Below, in pieces: positions 50,601 to 59,500 of a stretch of 64,000 bases of DNA. Made by a program: the position numbers and the translations under genes. Under the pieces are notes generated by a model. It saw only the letters and a list, made by a program, of their open reading frames with translations, had not been told where the DNA came from and did no database searches. Within the stretch, counting starts at the first letter, position 1. Each line of letters begins with the position of its first letter. The stretch spans positions 558,001 to 622,000 of the forward strand of contig NC_090288.1 in assembly GCF_037392515.1 (NCBI RefSeq), in the 5' to 3' direction. This DNA comes from Haliotis asinina. Taxonomy: Eukaryota > Mollusca > Gastropoda > Lepetellida > Haliotidae.

Positions 50601-53600
50601 ATGTTATAATCAAGAATAGTTGCTGCCTTTCTTCATGTACAAGTATCTTCATTACGAGTACAGGGTCCTAATAACTCATGCTAGTCTGTTCGAGATGTGC
50701 GGATGGACTCTCAACCATTATACTCTGCAGAGTGTGTTGGTCTCCACAAGTCACATGATAAATGGGTGAGTAAATTCAGCGCCTTTGAGGAACCATTAGT
50801 TGCTGCACAGAGAGAGGCCCAAATTGATGAATGCCAGTGACGTCCTCCGTGGCTATGTCTCGTAGATAATGATTGGCAAACACTGTGTTTGATCCCCAGA
50901 AGCAGCCCTCCATTATATTGATAGTGAGCAATTTCCGTGCAGAGCTAGTGTAGAGGCCAAGGCTCTGACTTCATGTGGGTTGGAGGCTCACGGAGGCTCC
51001 AGTCCTGCTGCTTTATAAGCCCTGAGTATAACAGCTCTGATCCACACTGAGATAGTGTTGCAGGATACTTCCGTAGGTGTCTCATTAGATATAGCGATAA
51101 ATAGGCGCTCGAAACGTATGTGTGGATGGACGAAGGATTCTTCCAATCTGGTGGGTGTAACACTGGCTGTCTTCTATGAGTATTGGGGACCAATGTCTTG
51201 TTGGCCAGTCAGGCATGACCAAAATCAGTTGTAACAGTTTCGTCTCTTCGATTTTCTCGATAACCTTTGGTAGCAGCACTGGATGGGGAAAACGAGAACG
51301 CATTTAATCCCTCCCACGGAATGCTGAGAGCATCTGTTACCCAGGCTAACAGATCTAGTACCGGTGATACAAAGGTTGGTGTTTGTTTGTTGGATAGCAT
51401 GAATCACCACTAACATATAAGCTTTTGTGCAGACATTCGATTGGCGAGTCCACCAAAGTAGAAATGGCTTCAGATTGTCTGGGAGCAGAATCTGACCACT
51501 GTTGTTGAGATGAAGATTCAAGAAGCATTGTAATGTGTGTAGATACAGTCTTCCTCTTCTGGCCATGTCCTGAGCTGGCGTAAGAAGACCCAGGGAGACA
51601 CTGCCACTGTTGTAATGTCAACGGAGAGAGTAGTGCTTGATTTATCATGTCTTGAATCTTGACCCACTGGTCCTCTGGGACAACAATACAGTTTAATGAG
51701 GTGATGAAACGAATCCCAAGGAACTTTAGATCTTGTTGAGGATCCAATTCTGACTTTAGATGATTTACTAACCATCCGAGCCTGATCGTGAAGTCTAACT
51801 GCAGTCTGAGTTGACTTTTCTGTTGATGAGCTTGTATGCCGTCATCCAGGTAAAAAGCATTGCGTGGCCCTCTCAAGGTGTAGATAATTGACGATGGGTT
51901 TGGTTACTCGAGTAAATAGCCACTGGGCTGAAGATATTCCAAATGGTATCAACTGCATGTTCATATATCTGTAGTTTTCTGAATACAACAGATATTTTAT
52001 ACCTATCCTGGTTCATGCTTATTTGCTTATCTCCTCCATAGATGCGAAGTTCCCTTCTTTAGAAGTGGACGTACAATCACACTCACCCACAGGAAGCCTC
52101 CCTGTTTCCTGCCACATTGGTCCCATGACCTGCCATGCTTGTCGCTCTTTCCTAAGCCCAACACAAGAACTGCAGAGAATCCAATGTGTCTGAGTGGGGT
52201 GTTAGGGAGGGCTTGACGTCATGAGTCAGGATAAGTATAAAATAAGTCTCTGCAATGTTGTAATGGTCGTAGCAGTAGTCTTTCCCTTCAGAACAAATGC
52301 CACGCTGAGGTGAAGAGAGCGAGAGGCCACTGCCACTGTCTTAGTGGTAATGGAGAGAGTATAAACTTGCGGTGTCATGGCTTGAATCTTGTCTCAACAC
52401 TTTTGTGTTGCGAAGATTTTCCTTCCCGGAATGTAAAACTTGCCTCAGATTCAACTCTGACTTCATCAAATCTTCCGGTATTGCGGTATCGTTCTGTGTA
52501 CGCCATGCTTGTTGAAGTACTATGAATGGACACACGCTTCATCTGTAATGAAGATTTTGGTACTAGAATCATTTCATCTTCAAATCATTAACACTGTAGG
52601 TTATGAGCAAGCTGTCCTCCATGTGAAGCTGACTGGCTGTCGTAGCAGAACCATCATATGTTGCTGCAGGCCTCCAGATAAAAAACACTGAATCTGCTGT
52701 AAGAAGACCTTGTGAAAATGATCAAATGCCGCTGCAAACTACTATCTGGGTTGCAAATGACAAGGGTTGTTTACATCTGTGGACAACTTCATGACATGTG
52801 ACCAATAGCTGCATTCTGCGCAAGGAGTTGTCTTTCGAAGACCACTCAAATTGCAGATGTGACATCACCAATGGTGCAGCTAAATGATCATCGTGAAATC
52901 TTGTGCAGTTGGTGATTCCCTCACTAGTACTTAGGCTTGTCTCAGAAATACATGAGTGAGCATGTGCATAAATGACAGAGTAGAAGCATGTGAAACCTTC
53001 CATCCCTTAATATTGACATAGGTAGACTGTCCTCCTAGTCGTTGTGTCAGTGTTCTTCAACTGAATATTATACCGTCGTTATTTTAGAACTTTCAGTTTG
53101 GATAGGAAGTGTAGATGTTAACAAACGTGTCAAGAGCAGACATCTTATGAATGCACCACCATTTCCAGCTATTACCACCCCTAAACACAATGCACAATAT
53201 GCAATGCAGTAGCCCTATATACACATACATAGGATCCCGTTCTTGACTTTGATGTTTTACGATTAAAAATGTTTAGGAGATTTATCAGAGTTCAACAGTG
53301 ATGATGACCCATATCTGAAGCCATAGTGTCCTGACAAAGCATGTGGGGAACCCTTTCTACTGACATGCTGAAGGTGCTCGAGTGCAGTTGCCGGGTCAGT
53401 TGTAGAGTAAATATCTGAGCGTTGAAGGACAGGATGTGTTGATGCTGATACTTCGTTACAGTATGGGTAATTGTAGATAGGTTGTCTGGTACCACAGGTA
53501 TCAGCATAGTCGGAGGGAAAGTCAAGATGTCAAGTAGTCATAGATCATCTTGTGGGGTAAGAGTAGGACTCCTTCAATGGTGAAGTGAGGTATAGCTCCA

Positions 53601-56600
53601 ATCCTAATCCAAAATGTAATCTCTGAGTCTGAGAAGACAACTTCTTCTTCTTTTTTTTATGTAAGCCAACAACTCAGAGGTGAGTCATCTCTATTCTTCT
53701 GTGAATGCATTCACGAGTGGTCCGAAAGGGTTCATTGAACGTCTTCCATGCAAGGAACGTCAGAGTGATCTTCATGTATGCATGCATCCCTGGACTGGTC
53801 GTCGTTCTGTGAAACCTTCCACGCAGGCTTGTGTGTGGAGACTACATCCGACGAACTTGACGTCTGTGATGACTGGAGGATGCAGTCAGTGAATCCTTGC
53901 AGTTATAGCAGGCTATGTGCATGCCTCAGATCTTAGGGAACAGGAGATGTTAGCGAATGGCAGCGTTCACACAGTGCATCGTCTAAACAGCACTAAGATG
54001 ATAAAGCTGATGGTGAAGATCTTCATCTGACGGCCCTGTTGCCACTGTTGAATCGTCACGCAAGGTGACTGTAACAGTTGTTGATGACTATCGATAATCC
54101 AAACGCTGTGGTGAATGTGGATTTGCAGAAGCATCCGACATGCTGAGTGTAGATGTTGTCGATATCTTCTTTGAAAATAGACTCTCTGAAGGTTGCAGCA
54201 TTGTTGTAGTTGCAGTAGATGAAGGTCCAATAGATGCTGCATGTTGCGCTGATTCCCTGAATTTCTGTACCTCAGGTAGTCGGAGTTGAGATTCGTCATA
54301 GATGTCTCGCTCATCGGGAAGGACGATATCATGACTTAAGGACTACGTAGAAGAGCTGGTCTGTTGTTTCAGCCATGATCTATTAGTATCTAGTTGTTGA
54401 AGACTGTAAAGACTGGAGGATGTAAATGACTTGAACTTGAGATGACATTAATTCTGACAACGACCTCCCCTGGGACTAGGACCTACTCTGCATGTTTTCC
54501 CAACGCCACCCCCGGGGTATGACTGGCGATAAACCTGAACATTGGCAGTCCTTAGCACATGGCTACCAGACGCACTAAGAATCGAACTGCCAGACATGAC
54601 TTGAGAAAGCCTATGTAAAAATCTTTAGCACATATCTGAATAGTAAACAAATACAAACAAATACACCAGGAGCATGATTTCATCAGGGAAAACGTAATCT
54701 TACATGATGAAAAACATGTTCAACAGCATAAACAAATATGTAAATTTATCCACAATTTCATATCGTAATGATAATTAAGACAGATCAAAGCCGTATACCG
54801 CTAAATCTTGTGTAAAGGAAAGAAAAAAGGATATTAAACGCTGTATAGGGACTCAAGTTCACTCTAACCACGTTGTCAGACGATAGAGAAGAGAGTGACA
54901 AACAGGGCTGGTCATGAGACTGATGTGGCAGGAATCAGGAAGGCTTCCTGTGGGTGAGTGTGATTGTATGTCCACTTCAAAACAAGGGAACTTCAAGGGA
55001 TTTCAAGTGTCCCACTATCTTCACATAGAGGGAGGAGATAAGCAAAAAGCATGAGTCATGATAAAAAAATATACATAATCATGAAAAAGCTTAAACATGA
55101 CTTACAAAATCCTCCAGTATGTCGTATGTAAGTTGGAAAGGAGTCCCATTACAGAAACCTTCAATGAAATGCTGTCTGCTCAACACATTCTGGTCTGGAA
55201 AACAGTGAGTTTAGTTTTAGACCACTTTTAGCAATAGTATCATGGTGGGAAATGCTGGAAAATGGGCCTCACACACTGTACCCATGTGGGAAATCCACCT
55301 TACCCCGGGTTACCCCACTGCCGCTGGAAAACACAGTGAAACATTAAATCAACTGGCAGACAGCATGTGTACCTTGTGACAGATCATTTAACAGTTAGAC
55401 CGACATTCACTTAGATTCATATATCCATAAGAATGACAATATAACAAATTTACAAGGAGCCAACAACAGTTATGACTGCAGCCTTGTGTTCAGGCAATTT
55501 AGACAGGTTACACTACTCCAGGCTCGAGTTGCTCTAGGGTCTGACCTTGTTGCAGTGGGATCCAGTTTGTAGTGTTGAACTGCAGACCAGTCAGTTTTTG
55601 GTTCATGTCCAGCTGATGAAACAGAGAGAGTACATAGTATGTATGTAAAATGAATGAACTTGACCGAAAACCAGGAAAGTTGTGCAGGTAATGAAGTGAA
55701 TATAACATTAGGTGTGTATGTAAATAAGGTGTGTAATGTAATGAGGAGTTGTGAAGGTAATGACAAGGTATGCCTACCATTTCCTCCAGTTTGTCAATCT
55801 CCTCCTGCACCTCCTCCAGACTCAGAGCTGATACATCAGAATCTCTGCAACAGATCCAACCATCAGTGGAATGTGAGGATAGTTCAAAATGCATTTAATT
55901 AGAAACAGGTATTAACACTTAGAGATTCTTTGACAATGAAATATTTGGGTAGCACAACAAATATATTTTTCAACGCAGGCAAGGTAAAGGGCATTTGGCA
56001 ATTTTTTGTTCTTGTTTTTGTCACTGTTGATAGCAGTTACCTCAACCAAGCCCGGAAGTCTTCCTCCTTCCCAAAGGATCTTTTCTTTTCAAGGTCAATC
56101 TTCACCTCAAGTTCTGCAATCTCTTGTTCAAGCTGCATCACCTGTGCATTCAGCTGTGACCCCAGCCCTGTGAGTTCCCTCCTTTGGTTAAGTGATGTCG
56201 CATTATCCATGTTGTCTGTGTGACCAGTCATGTCTGTCTGTTGATGCAATACCGACATGCTTGGCTCAATGTCGCTGGTGTCCATTCTGCAGAGGAAGAC
56301 ATTCCCTCACAGCATTATGACTGCAGCCAAACTATCATTGTGTGTTGGCCACATGAAATGTGTGTCATGATCCCAACAAACACATAACCTTAACGATCTG
56401 TGAAGGTCAGGGATAGAATAGGCCTTCAGCAACCCATGCTTGCCATAAAAGGCGACTATGCACGTCGTAAGAGGCTCACTGACTTGGTTGGAAGATGTCA
56501 TCGGTTCGAAATTGTGCATATCGATGCTCATGCTGTTGATCACCAGATGGTCCAGACTCAATTATTTACAGACCGCTGCCTTAACCCCTTGAATGCAGAG

Positions 56601-59500
56601 GGTTTTTTTCAGACGCACATTTTCGTAGTGTTTGAAAAGTGAACGTTGTGCGAGAATTGCGCTTGTGTGGTCCTAGATCTGTGTATGTGTATAAAATTAC
56701 AAAAATTACACAGAAATGTAGAATATTTAATTTCCTATCCATTGGTATCAACATAACTCTGACTTCCTCAGGGTTTTGAGAAATGGACACTGCTAAATGT
56801 TGTCCAAAACTTTTTGTTTTGTTTTACAAGACAGTAAATTTCTGTTTTTTTATCGAGCACCAACAAAAGCACTCTGCTACCATTTTTTTAATTCATACAA
56901 AAAGTGTGAGCAAAGAAAATATAGCTTGATATCTAAACGACATAAGTGTATATGACATGGATGTATGTGCTAATGCACAACATCATTCACACAAAATTAT
57001 AAATCAAAATGCAATAAATGTCAAAAATCAGTTTTGTTCTATGACATCAAACGTCGACAGAGAGGTCATGCACGTATAAAGATAAGGGGGCATAACTCTG
57101 CTATGCTTTACATTAGGTCAATGTAACTCAGATCACGTCGAGAATTTGCTGTGGATACGGACAGTGTATTTTCATTATGTTTTGTTCACAGTGAACCAAA
57201 CTATTCCAATACAAAGTTCACCAATGTGAGATGATACCTTTTGGTAGTTTCACAATTTGTTAAAAAAAAGATGCCAATGTACTACATCAGAAAGCAGATA
57301 ATAGCAATTTGGATGACCCTATCTGATACATAATTTAGTTCTTAGATTCACATATTCTCCTGTTTGTGTACATGTGTTTTGATTAATTTTGCATCGTAAT
57401 TAACGAGGTAAGAGATACATCCTCGAATGTAATGAAATAACTGAAAATAATGCAACATTTTAGTTGATGTCATGGCACGTTTTGTGCATTTTGTGACGTC
57501 GGAAAAAGACTAACACTGGTTTGCTGATTAGTATATATCTAACCTAATTTCCAATCAAGGTGTAAAAGATCTCGGCTTCTGTGTCAGAATTCAACACTTT
57601 TTATACAAAACATAAAATGAATGGTTTTACCACTGAAATACTGTCCTGAATATGTCAACAATTAGACAGTTTTACTACATATCTTATTGTGAGCAACACC
57701 CACACCCGTCTGGCATCAATTTAGTGTAAATGAAAATTTCACAATACTTGAATATTCATTGAATATTCATTTAGGATATACTTTTCTTCTTATGATTATG
57801 TAAATATTTCACTTCATAAGTATGCAACGAAAGGTACAAAGAGATCGCTTTTTTAGTATGGAACTATTGGTATATGGACACAAGGTTTGTCCAAATTAAG
57901 ACATGACCTGGTATATATATTTTAAAACAATTTTCATATAAATATTGTTTGAGTTAGATATTCTGCCATCAAATATGTTTTAATCGAATTTGAATTGACT
58001 TTATTATGTAAAAAAATGATAATGAATCATAAAATGTTTTGGACAAACTCCCACCTGGTCAATCAATATTCATGATTGTTTTGTCTATAAAAAAGACACA
58101 AACCTATGCAATGAACAAGACAATTCCTTTTAATATGTGTGCCTCTACATTTCATAAAATGTACAAATCATTTTCATTAATATTATCAGTTTTACTTATA
58201 AGATGGACTTAAATCGCTCTTTACTAACCTATTCATATGAAACTGCAAAATTTATCCCAACATACTGAATATTGTACATCACAGTTAACTAAAGCACATG
58301 TTGCAGTAATGGCTATGTGTGATCTTCCTCCAACCCTTGTGTAGAGGCTTAAAATGTGATATAGTACACTTAATGAGTCAATTTCCCATGTAAATATTAT
58401 TCAAACAATCAAATGCTTTCAAAGAATAAAAATGTACATACTGAAATCAGTTTCATGAAAAACTATCTGAACGATATGTAAAATATACATCACAATACTG
58501 AAAGAGCCATCAGAATGATATGGCTATTGTGTTTACTCTTGTTCAACCGACCTTCGCCTCAAAGAAACTGCCTAATATGTGCAACAATGTTGACGTGTGA
58601 CATCACTACCAATGACTGATTTCTTTCAAAATGACGACTTCGCTGACAAGGGTACACAGGATTTTGTTAGGATTCTTTCCTTGATTCAGGGATCTTTTGT
58701 ACATAAATGTGAGATGTAAGTAATCAGAATTATTCTGTCTGTGTATTGCTATATGTTTTTATTGTTTACACTGTAAATGAAGGAAGGAGCCAGAAGTACC
58801 ATTGTAGTTCTGCATGATTTTGTGTCAGTCATGGCGTTCATGCTTGTGAATTTTCGAAAACATCTCAACCGATTCTGGGTTCATCAGTAACGTCTCAGAA
58901 TTATCATTACTGGTTACATGAAAACTTGGTATCAGTGATCATTAATATGCTATTTTTGAAATTCAATACTCCCAATAATTATTCGATTTCCACATTTCAA
59001 AAACATACAGCAAATAATGCTCTGAATCGCGATTTTGTAGAGAGTGAAAAATGACAACATTTTGAAGCCTATTTTGAAAGACAATTTTAAGCACTTTAGC
59101 TTGGTCAGAGATAATCGTGGCATCAGGAAACGGGGAATTTTCCGCAGAATTCAAAACTGTGAAGTATATATGTGTGCGTGGTGTATTTAGAATTTTGTTG
59201 GACTTCAAAGTGTGGGGTGAAGAGGAAGGACATATATGTCCCTGTGGCATCCAGGGGGATATAGCTAGAATACCGCTAAGTGCGGCGTAAAACTAAAAAC
59301 ACTCACTCACATAACCTCAACATCCAAATCGTGCTCTGTGGTTTACAAAACAACATTTATTCATAACGGACAGCATTCAGTATTATGTATAATATTTTGT
59401 AAAAATACACAATATATGCAAAAAGTTAGGAAAATGCCTACTGGTCGATTTTTCGCTGCACAGAACTTGCAATTGTGTCAATTTCCGAAGAGCCCGCCAT
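32522..59500 (-). CDS. CENPP: Centromere protein P, complete nine-exon gene
   Basis: CENP-P is a subunit of the constitutive centromere-associated network. It pairs with CENP-O through tandem RWD folds and belongs to the CENP-O/P/Q/U group (yeast Ctf19 is its homologue). Coding exons on the minus strand: 59500-59442, 56286-56041, 55844-55778, 55612-55546, 55194-55106, 43328-43240, 40440-40264, 37915-37824, 32661-32522. Every junction has GT-AG ends and compatible phase. The total is 1026 nt, 341 residues plus TAA, against 288 in human as I recall. Residues 60-125 are coiled-coil-like, and residues about 145-341 cover the RWD region. The best matches to remembered human sequence are LTG near residue 135, TPFQLTYDILEDF (human VTFQLEFQILEIQ), FFTILVSFLQW (human FFRSLHFFVEW), LAVKVPQK (human LLTKVPQR) and the C-terminal VDTPEIFSTMVKKMG (human IETAPLSFRTLVGLLG). 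The longer N-terminus is the main difference. Introns 5 to 8 are dominated by minisatellites and transposon debris. The gene is divergent from NOL8. Confidence 0.92.
32806..33370. repeat. Degenerate edge of the 40-bp minisatellite
   Basis: Irregular units of about 40-60 bp built on GTGTTAGGTGTCAGCATAGAGTCAG minus or plus internal segments, with many substitutions, indels and partial units. They are diverged relatives of the homogeneous array that follows. The stretch lies in CENPP intron 8, beginning about 145 bp before exon 9 in transcription terms. Confidence 0.85.
33371..37688. repeat. Homogeneous 40-bp minisatellite filling CENPP intron 8
   Basis: About 108 head-to-tail copies of a 40-bp unit built on GTGTTAGGTGTCAGCACACA and TCAGCTATTGTGGGCG. 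Variation is almost limited to GGGCGTC against GGGCATC and TGTGGG against TGAAGG, plus one 43-bp unit with an extra CAG near 34275. Intron 8 spans 32662-37823 (5162 bp), of which this array and its degenerate edge make up nearly all. Confidence 0.97.
37824..37915 (-). CDS. CENPP: CENPP coding exon 8
   Basis: Acceptor TGTTGTAG, donor AAAA then GTAAGA, 92 nt. Encodes PSCVLEWGFVASPLYRID then RHLNLAVKVPQK, matching human RPGFELVIVWRIQID and LDLLTKVPQR. Phase 2 in, phase 1 out. Confidence 0.92.
37980..40263. repeat. 32-bp minisatellite filling CENPP intron 7, carrying splice-donor copies
   Basis: About 70 imperfect units of 30-36 bp. On the plus strand each reads roughly CTGACTGATCAGTCATATTG then TCACCTGTTGTC. 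Read in the sense of CENPP, each unit contains ACAACAGGTGACAATATGAC, matching the end of exon 7 and its donor (ACAACAG, GTGACCATATGAC). The first unit overlaps the authentic donor at 40263. Many units hold the perfect 14-bp palindrome TGACTGATCAGTCA; others have TGACCAATCAGTCA or TGACTGAACAGTCA. A longer higher-order block of about 560 bp recurs (for example about 38655 onward and 39225 onward). The array makes up nearly all of intron 7 (37916-40263). Confidence 0.92.
40264..40440 (-). CDS. CENPP: CENPP coding exon 7
   Basis: Acceptor TCTGTGTAG, donor CAACAG then GTGACC, 177 nt. Encodes LTEDREIPGFFTILVSFLQW, then REEREEV and IENYPNNVRRIQEG, matching human EERKDLFMFFRSLHFFVEW and KYPDAVYLSEG. 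The exon end and donor are copied into the 32-bp minisatellite of intron 7. Confidence 0.93.
40500..41519. other. CENPP intron 6, sequence without recognised gene
   Basis: No exon-like or protein-like stretch on the gene strand. Around 41230-41500 the sequence (a TTTATTGGTTACATGACG segment, then a GC-richer part) has the look of a retrotransposon long terminal repeat or other mobile element, but I find no paired copy in the window. Confidence 0.3.
41520..41760. repeat. Three diverged tandem copies of an approximately 75-85-bp unit
   Basis: Segments around TGTCCATCACTGTCGA occur at about 41603 and 41688, each followed by GGTGATAAGC or AGTGATGATT and then GATAGCAAGTT with ATCAATTG or GTTGATTG. 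A weaker copy lies near 41525-41590 (CTATCATCGTTGATGG, ATAACAAGTTGTTAATTG). This is an old small tandem repeat within CENPP intron 6. Confidence 0.55.
41930..42345. repeat. About 36-bp minisatellite in CENPP intron 6, distal block
   Basis: Ten or so units of 36-45 bp on the plus strand read ACATCCTGGACTCATGTAGC then TAGGGTTAACAGTTAAC. The core GTTAACAGTTAAC is a near-palindrome made of two HpaI-like GTTAAC sites. Lengths vary because some units have an extra CTCA. The block is separated from its twin at 42965-43240 by the MITE-like element. Confidence 0.85.
42383..42932. mobile_element. MITE-like element with long imperfect terminal inverted repeats
   Basis: The left end (42383 onward) holds ACTGAGTCTAACAAACC then TTAGTAGAAGGTAGC. 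The reverse complement of the right end (42932 backward) holds ACTGACTCTAACAAACC then CTAATAGAAGGTTGC. Similarity continues outward (ATTATTC and GTAA matches) and inward, giving inverted repeats of about 60-75 bp around a 550-bp body with no coding capacity. This is typical of a non-autonomous DNA transposon; the superfamily is unknown. It interrupts the GTTAACAGTTAAC minisatellite. Confidence 0.6.
42965..43240. repeat. About 36-bp minisatellite in CENPP intron 6, block touching the exon 6 splice donor
   Basis: Six or seven units. Read in the CENPP sense they run GCTACAGGAGTGAGTCCC then TGTTAACTGTTAACCCTAG. The end of exon 6 with its donor reads CAGCTGCAAGAGTGAGTCCC and is followed directly by the TGTTAA-type part (CTCTTGTTAAATGTTAAAA), so the authentic 5' splice site forms the first unit. 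Several units keep GTGAGT or GTAAGT at the matching place. Confidence 0.8.
43240..43328 (-). CDS. CENPP: CENPP coding exon 6
   Basis: Acceptor TTTTTCACAG, donor GTGAGT, 89 nt. Encodes SVKSEGTKVTEVTLYVEDD then IEATIGTQLQE, aligning with the human stretch after FQILEIQ. The donor and the bases just upstream recur in the adjacent intron 6 minisatellite. Confidence 0.88.
43538..44925. repeat. 41-bp minisatellite in CENPP intron 5
   Basis: About 33 units built on CTACCAACCGTCAAAGGGGT and GCATGAGGTATGTGATCTGG. Some units are shortened to about 27 bp by loss of the GCATGAGGTAT part (near 44166, 44480 and 44716). The spacing of short units shows a higher-order period. The edge from 43538 to 43760 is more diverged (GTTGTCAGAGGG). 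Confidence 0.93.
45413..45480. repeat. Palindromic DIRS-type terminal segment
   Basis: GAGTCAGGATAAGTATAA at the left and TTTTCCTTATCCTGACTCAT at the right form inverted arms around an AT-rich centre. The same arms occur at 49990-50078 and 50305-50376, and as half-sites near 52010, 52220 and 55055, so this is a repeated element terminus. Confidence 0.75.
45824..46676. repeat. Mixed 22-bp and 13-bp minisatellite inside DIRS copy A
   Basis: Units CTGTTTGGTGTGACTGGTGT-AG (22 bp) alternate irregularly with CTGTTTGGTGTGA (13 bp), often as a 35-bp pair. About 45 units in 850 bp. Minus-strand open frames of 336-352 residues (His/Thr/Gln/Ser repeats) cross it and join flanking DIRS coding sequence; they are repeat artefacts. 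The unit includes sequence similar to the adjacent element, suggesting the array grew from within it. Confidence 0.9.
48863..50078 (+). mobile_element. DIRS-like tyrosine recombinase fragment with terminal repeat, copy C
   Basis: On the plus strand, 48863-49090 encodes helices ending ALASAVRMSEIH, which holds the first catalytic Arg of tyrosine recombinases. After a break, 49239-49625 contains the box II HxxR (PHEVRALAS) and an HYTRDIA segment with the likely nucleophile Tyr. Stops and a frameshift separate the two parts. The element ends in the palindrome at 49990-50078. The homologous recombinase of copy B lies on the other strand, so copy C is inverted relative to copies A and B. Confidence 0.72.
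49990..50078. repeat. Palindromic DIRS-type terminal segment
   Basis: ATGAGTCAGGATAAGGAAAA at the left and TATACTTATCCTGACTCAGG at the right form inverted arms around an AT-rich centre. It marks the end of copy C. Confidence 0.75.
50079..50304. repeat. DIRS terminal-region repeat, unit 1
   Basis: Contains GCTTATCTCCTACTCC, then AGTTCCCTTCTGAAAGAAG, CATGACCTGCCATGCTTGTC and an end GGGAGGGCTT before the next palindrome. It is homologous to 52020-52220 (GCTTATCTCCTCC, AGTTCCCTTCTTTAGAAG, CATGACCTGCCATGCTTGTC, GGGAGGGCTT) and, inverted, to about 54890-55060. Confidence 0.75.
50305..50376. repeat. Palindromic DIRS-type terminal segment
   Basis: CATGAGTCAGGATAAGTATA at the left and TTTTATCCTGAGTCATAC at the right are inverted arms around an AT-rich centre. 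It ends copy B on its recombinase side. Confidence 0.75.
50305..51960 (-). mobile_element. Decayed DIRS-like retroelement, copy B (reverse transcriptase, RNase H, tyrosine recombinase)
   Basis: Minus-strand order: reverse transcriptase C-terminal part with intact motif C (FYLDDGIQAH, about 51855-51826), then LGWLVNHLKSELDP and LKFLGIRF; an RNase H-like part in another frame (51566-51225, RGRLYLHTLQCFLNLH); a connecting region (SIPWEGLNAFSFSP near 51330); then recombinase sequence with NPHEVRA (HxxR, near 50975) and FANHYLRDI (Tyr). The palindrome at 50305-50376 ends it. Frame changes about every 200-300 bp show it is dead. The polymerase-RNase H-recombinase order on one strand fits DIRS elements. 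Confidence 0.75.
51961..52243. repeat. DIRS terminal-region repeat, unit 2, with half palindromes on each side
   Basis: The left edge TTTATACCTATCCTGGTTCAT and right edge CATGAGTCAGGATAAGTATA are the two half-sites that elsewhere form the palindrome. The 200 bp between them match 50079-50304. It separates copies B and D. Confidence 0.7.
52244..55075 (-). mobile_element. Decayed DIRS-like retroelement, copy D
   Basis: A gag-like low-complexity Gln/Leu/Ser-rich region lies at 54332-53967. A reverse-transcriptase thumb fragment at about 52470-52300 is homologous at the DNA level to 51780-51590 of copy B (shared TTGAATCTTG and CACTGCCACTGT segments). An inverted terminal segment occupies about 54890-55075 (GGCTTCCTGTGGGTGAG, GGAGATAAGCAAAAAGC, ATGAGTCATGATAA). 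No intact frame remains. Its outer end lies about 30 bp from the CENPP exon 5 donor (55105). Confidence 0.55.
55106..55194 (-). CDS. CENPP: CENPP coding exon 5
   Basis: Acceptor TTTTCCAG, donor GTAAGT, 89 nt. Encodes QNVLSRQHFIEGF then CNGTPFQLTYDILEDF, aligning with human GNCHMVTFQLEFQILEIQ. The donor is followed almost at once by DIRS-like terminal sequence. Confidence 0.9.
55546..55612 (-). CDS. CENPP: CENPP coding exon 4
   Basis: Acceptor TCATCAG, donor AACAAG then GTCAGA, 67 nt. Encodes LDMNQKLTGLQFNTTNWIP and two glutamines. The LTGL matches human LTGI at the start of the RWD region. The frame would run to a stop 15 codons later if unspliced, and the phase-1 donor is the one that joins exon 5 in frame. 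Confidence 0.88.
55778..55844 (-). CDS. CENPP: CENPP coding exon 3
   Basis: Acceptor TTGCAG, donor GTAGGC, 67 nt. Encodes DSDVSALSLEEV then QEEIDKLEEM, the end of the coiled coil. Phase 2 in, phase 0 out. Confidence 0.9.
56041..56286 (-). CDS. CENPP: CENPP coding exon 2
   Basis: An acceptor TCTGCAG stands just before the first base and a donor GTAACT follows AG of an arginine codon (phase 2). It encodes a polar N-terminal segment, then a heptad-like coiled coil (VMQLEQEIAELEVKIDLEKK) ending DFRAWLR. Confidence 0.9.
56402..56580 (+). mobile_element. SINE copy lacking its 3' tail
   Basis: TGAAGGTCAGGGATAGAATA then GGCCTTCAGCAACCCATGCT, GACTTGGTTGG, ATCGGTTCGAAATTGTGCA (a B-box-like GGTTCGA) and ATTTACAGACCGCTGCC match the full copy at 62319-62557 in order. 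The final 55 bp (GAATATTGCTGAGTGCGGC and CTCACTCAC) are missing. It lies in CENPP intron 1. Confidence 0.8.
59253..59312 (+). mobile_element. SINE 3' end fragment
   Basis: GATATAGCTAGAATACCGCT then AAGTGCGGCGTAAAACTA and ACACTCACTCAC match the 3' end of the SINE at 62319-62557. The 5' part is missing. Confidence 0.75.
59442..59500 (-). CDS. CENPP: CENPP coding exon 1
   Basis: Starts at the ATG of MAGSSEIDTIASSVQRKID and ends in phase 2 before a GTAGGC donor. That donor is weak but identical to the first six bases of intron 3. Reading on without splicing meets a stop at once. Joining to exon 2 (first base A) gives CAA and then the ATG codon of exon 2 in frame. An in-frame stretch extends upstream to 59641, but the ATG at 59500 is the more natural start. 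The alternative is that translation begins at the ATG in exon 2 (56285) and this exon is untranslated. Confidence 0.65.

Larger units (their letters stand above)
56287..59441. other. CENPP intron 1, mostly AT-rich with SINE pieces
   Basis: Apart from the SINE fragments at 56402-56580 and 59253-59312 I see only AT-rich sequence without open frames longer than about 95 codons, and no RNA gene. Confidence 0.6.
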
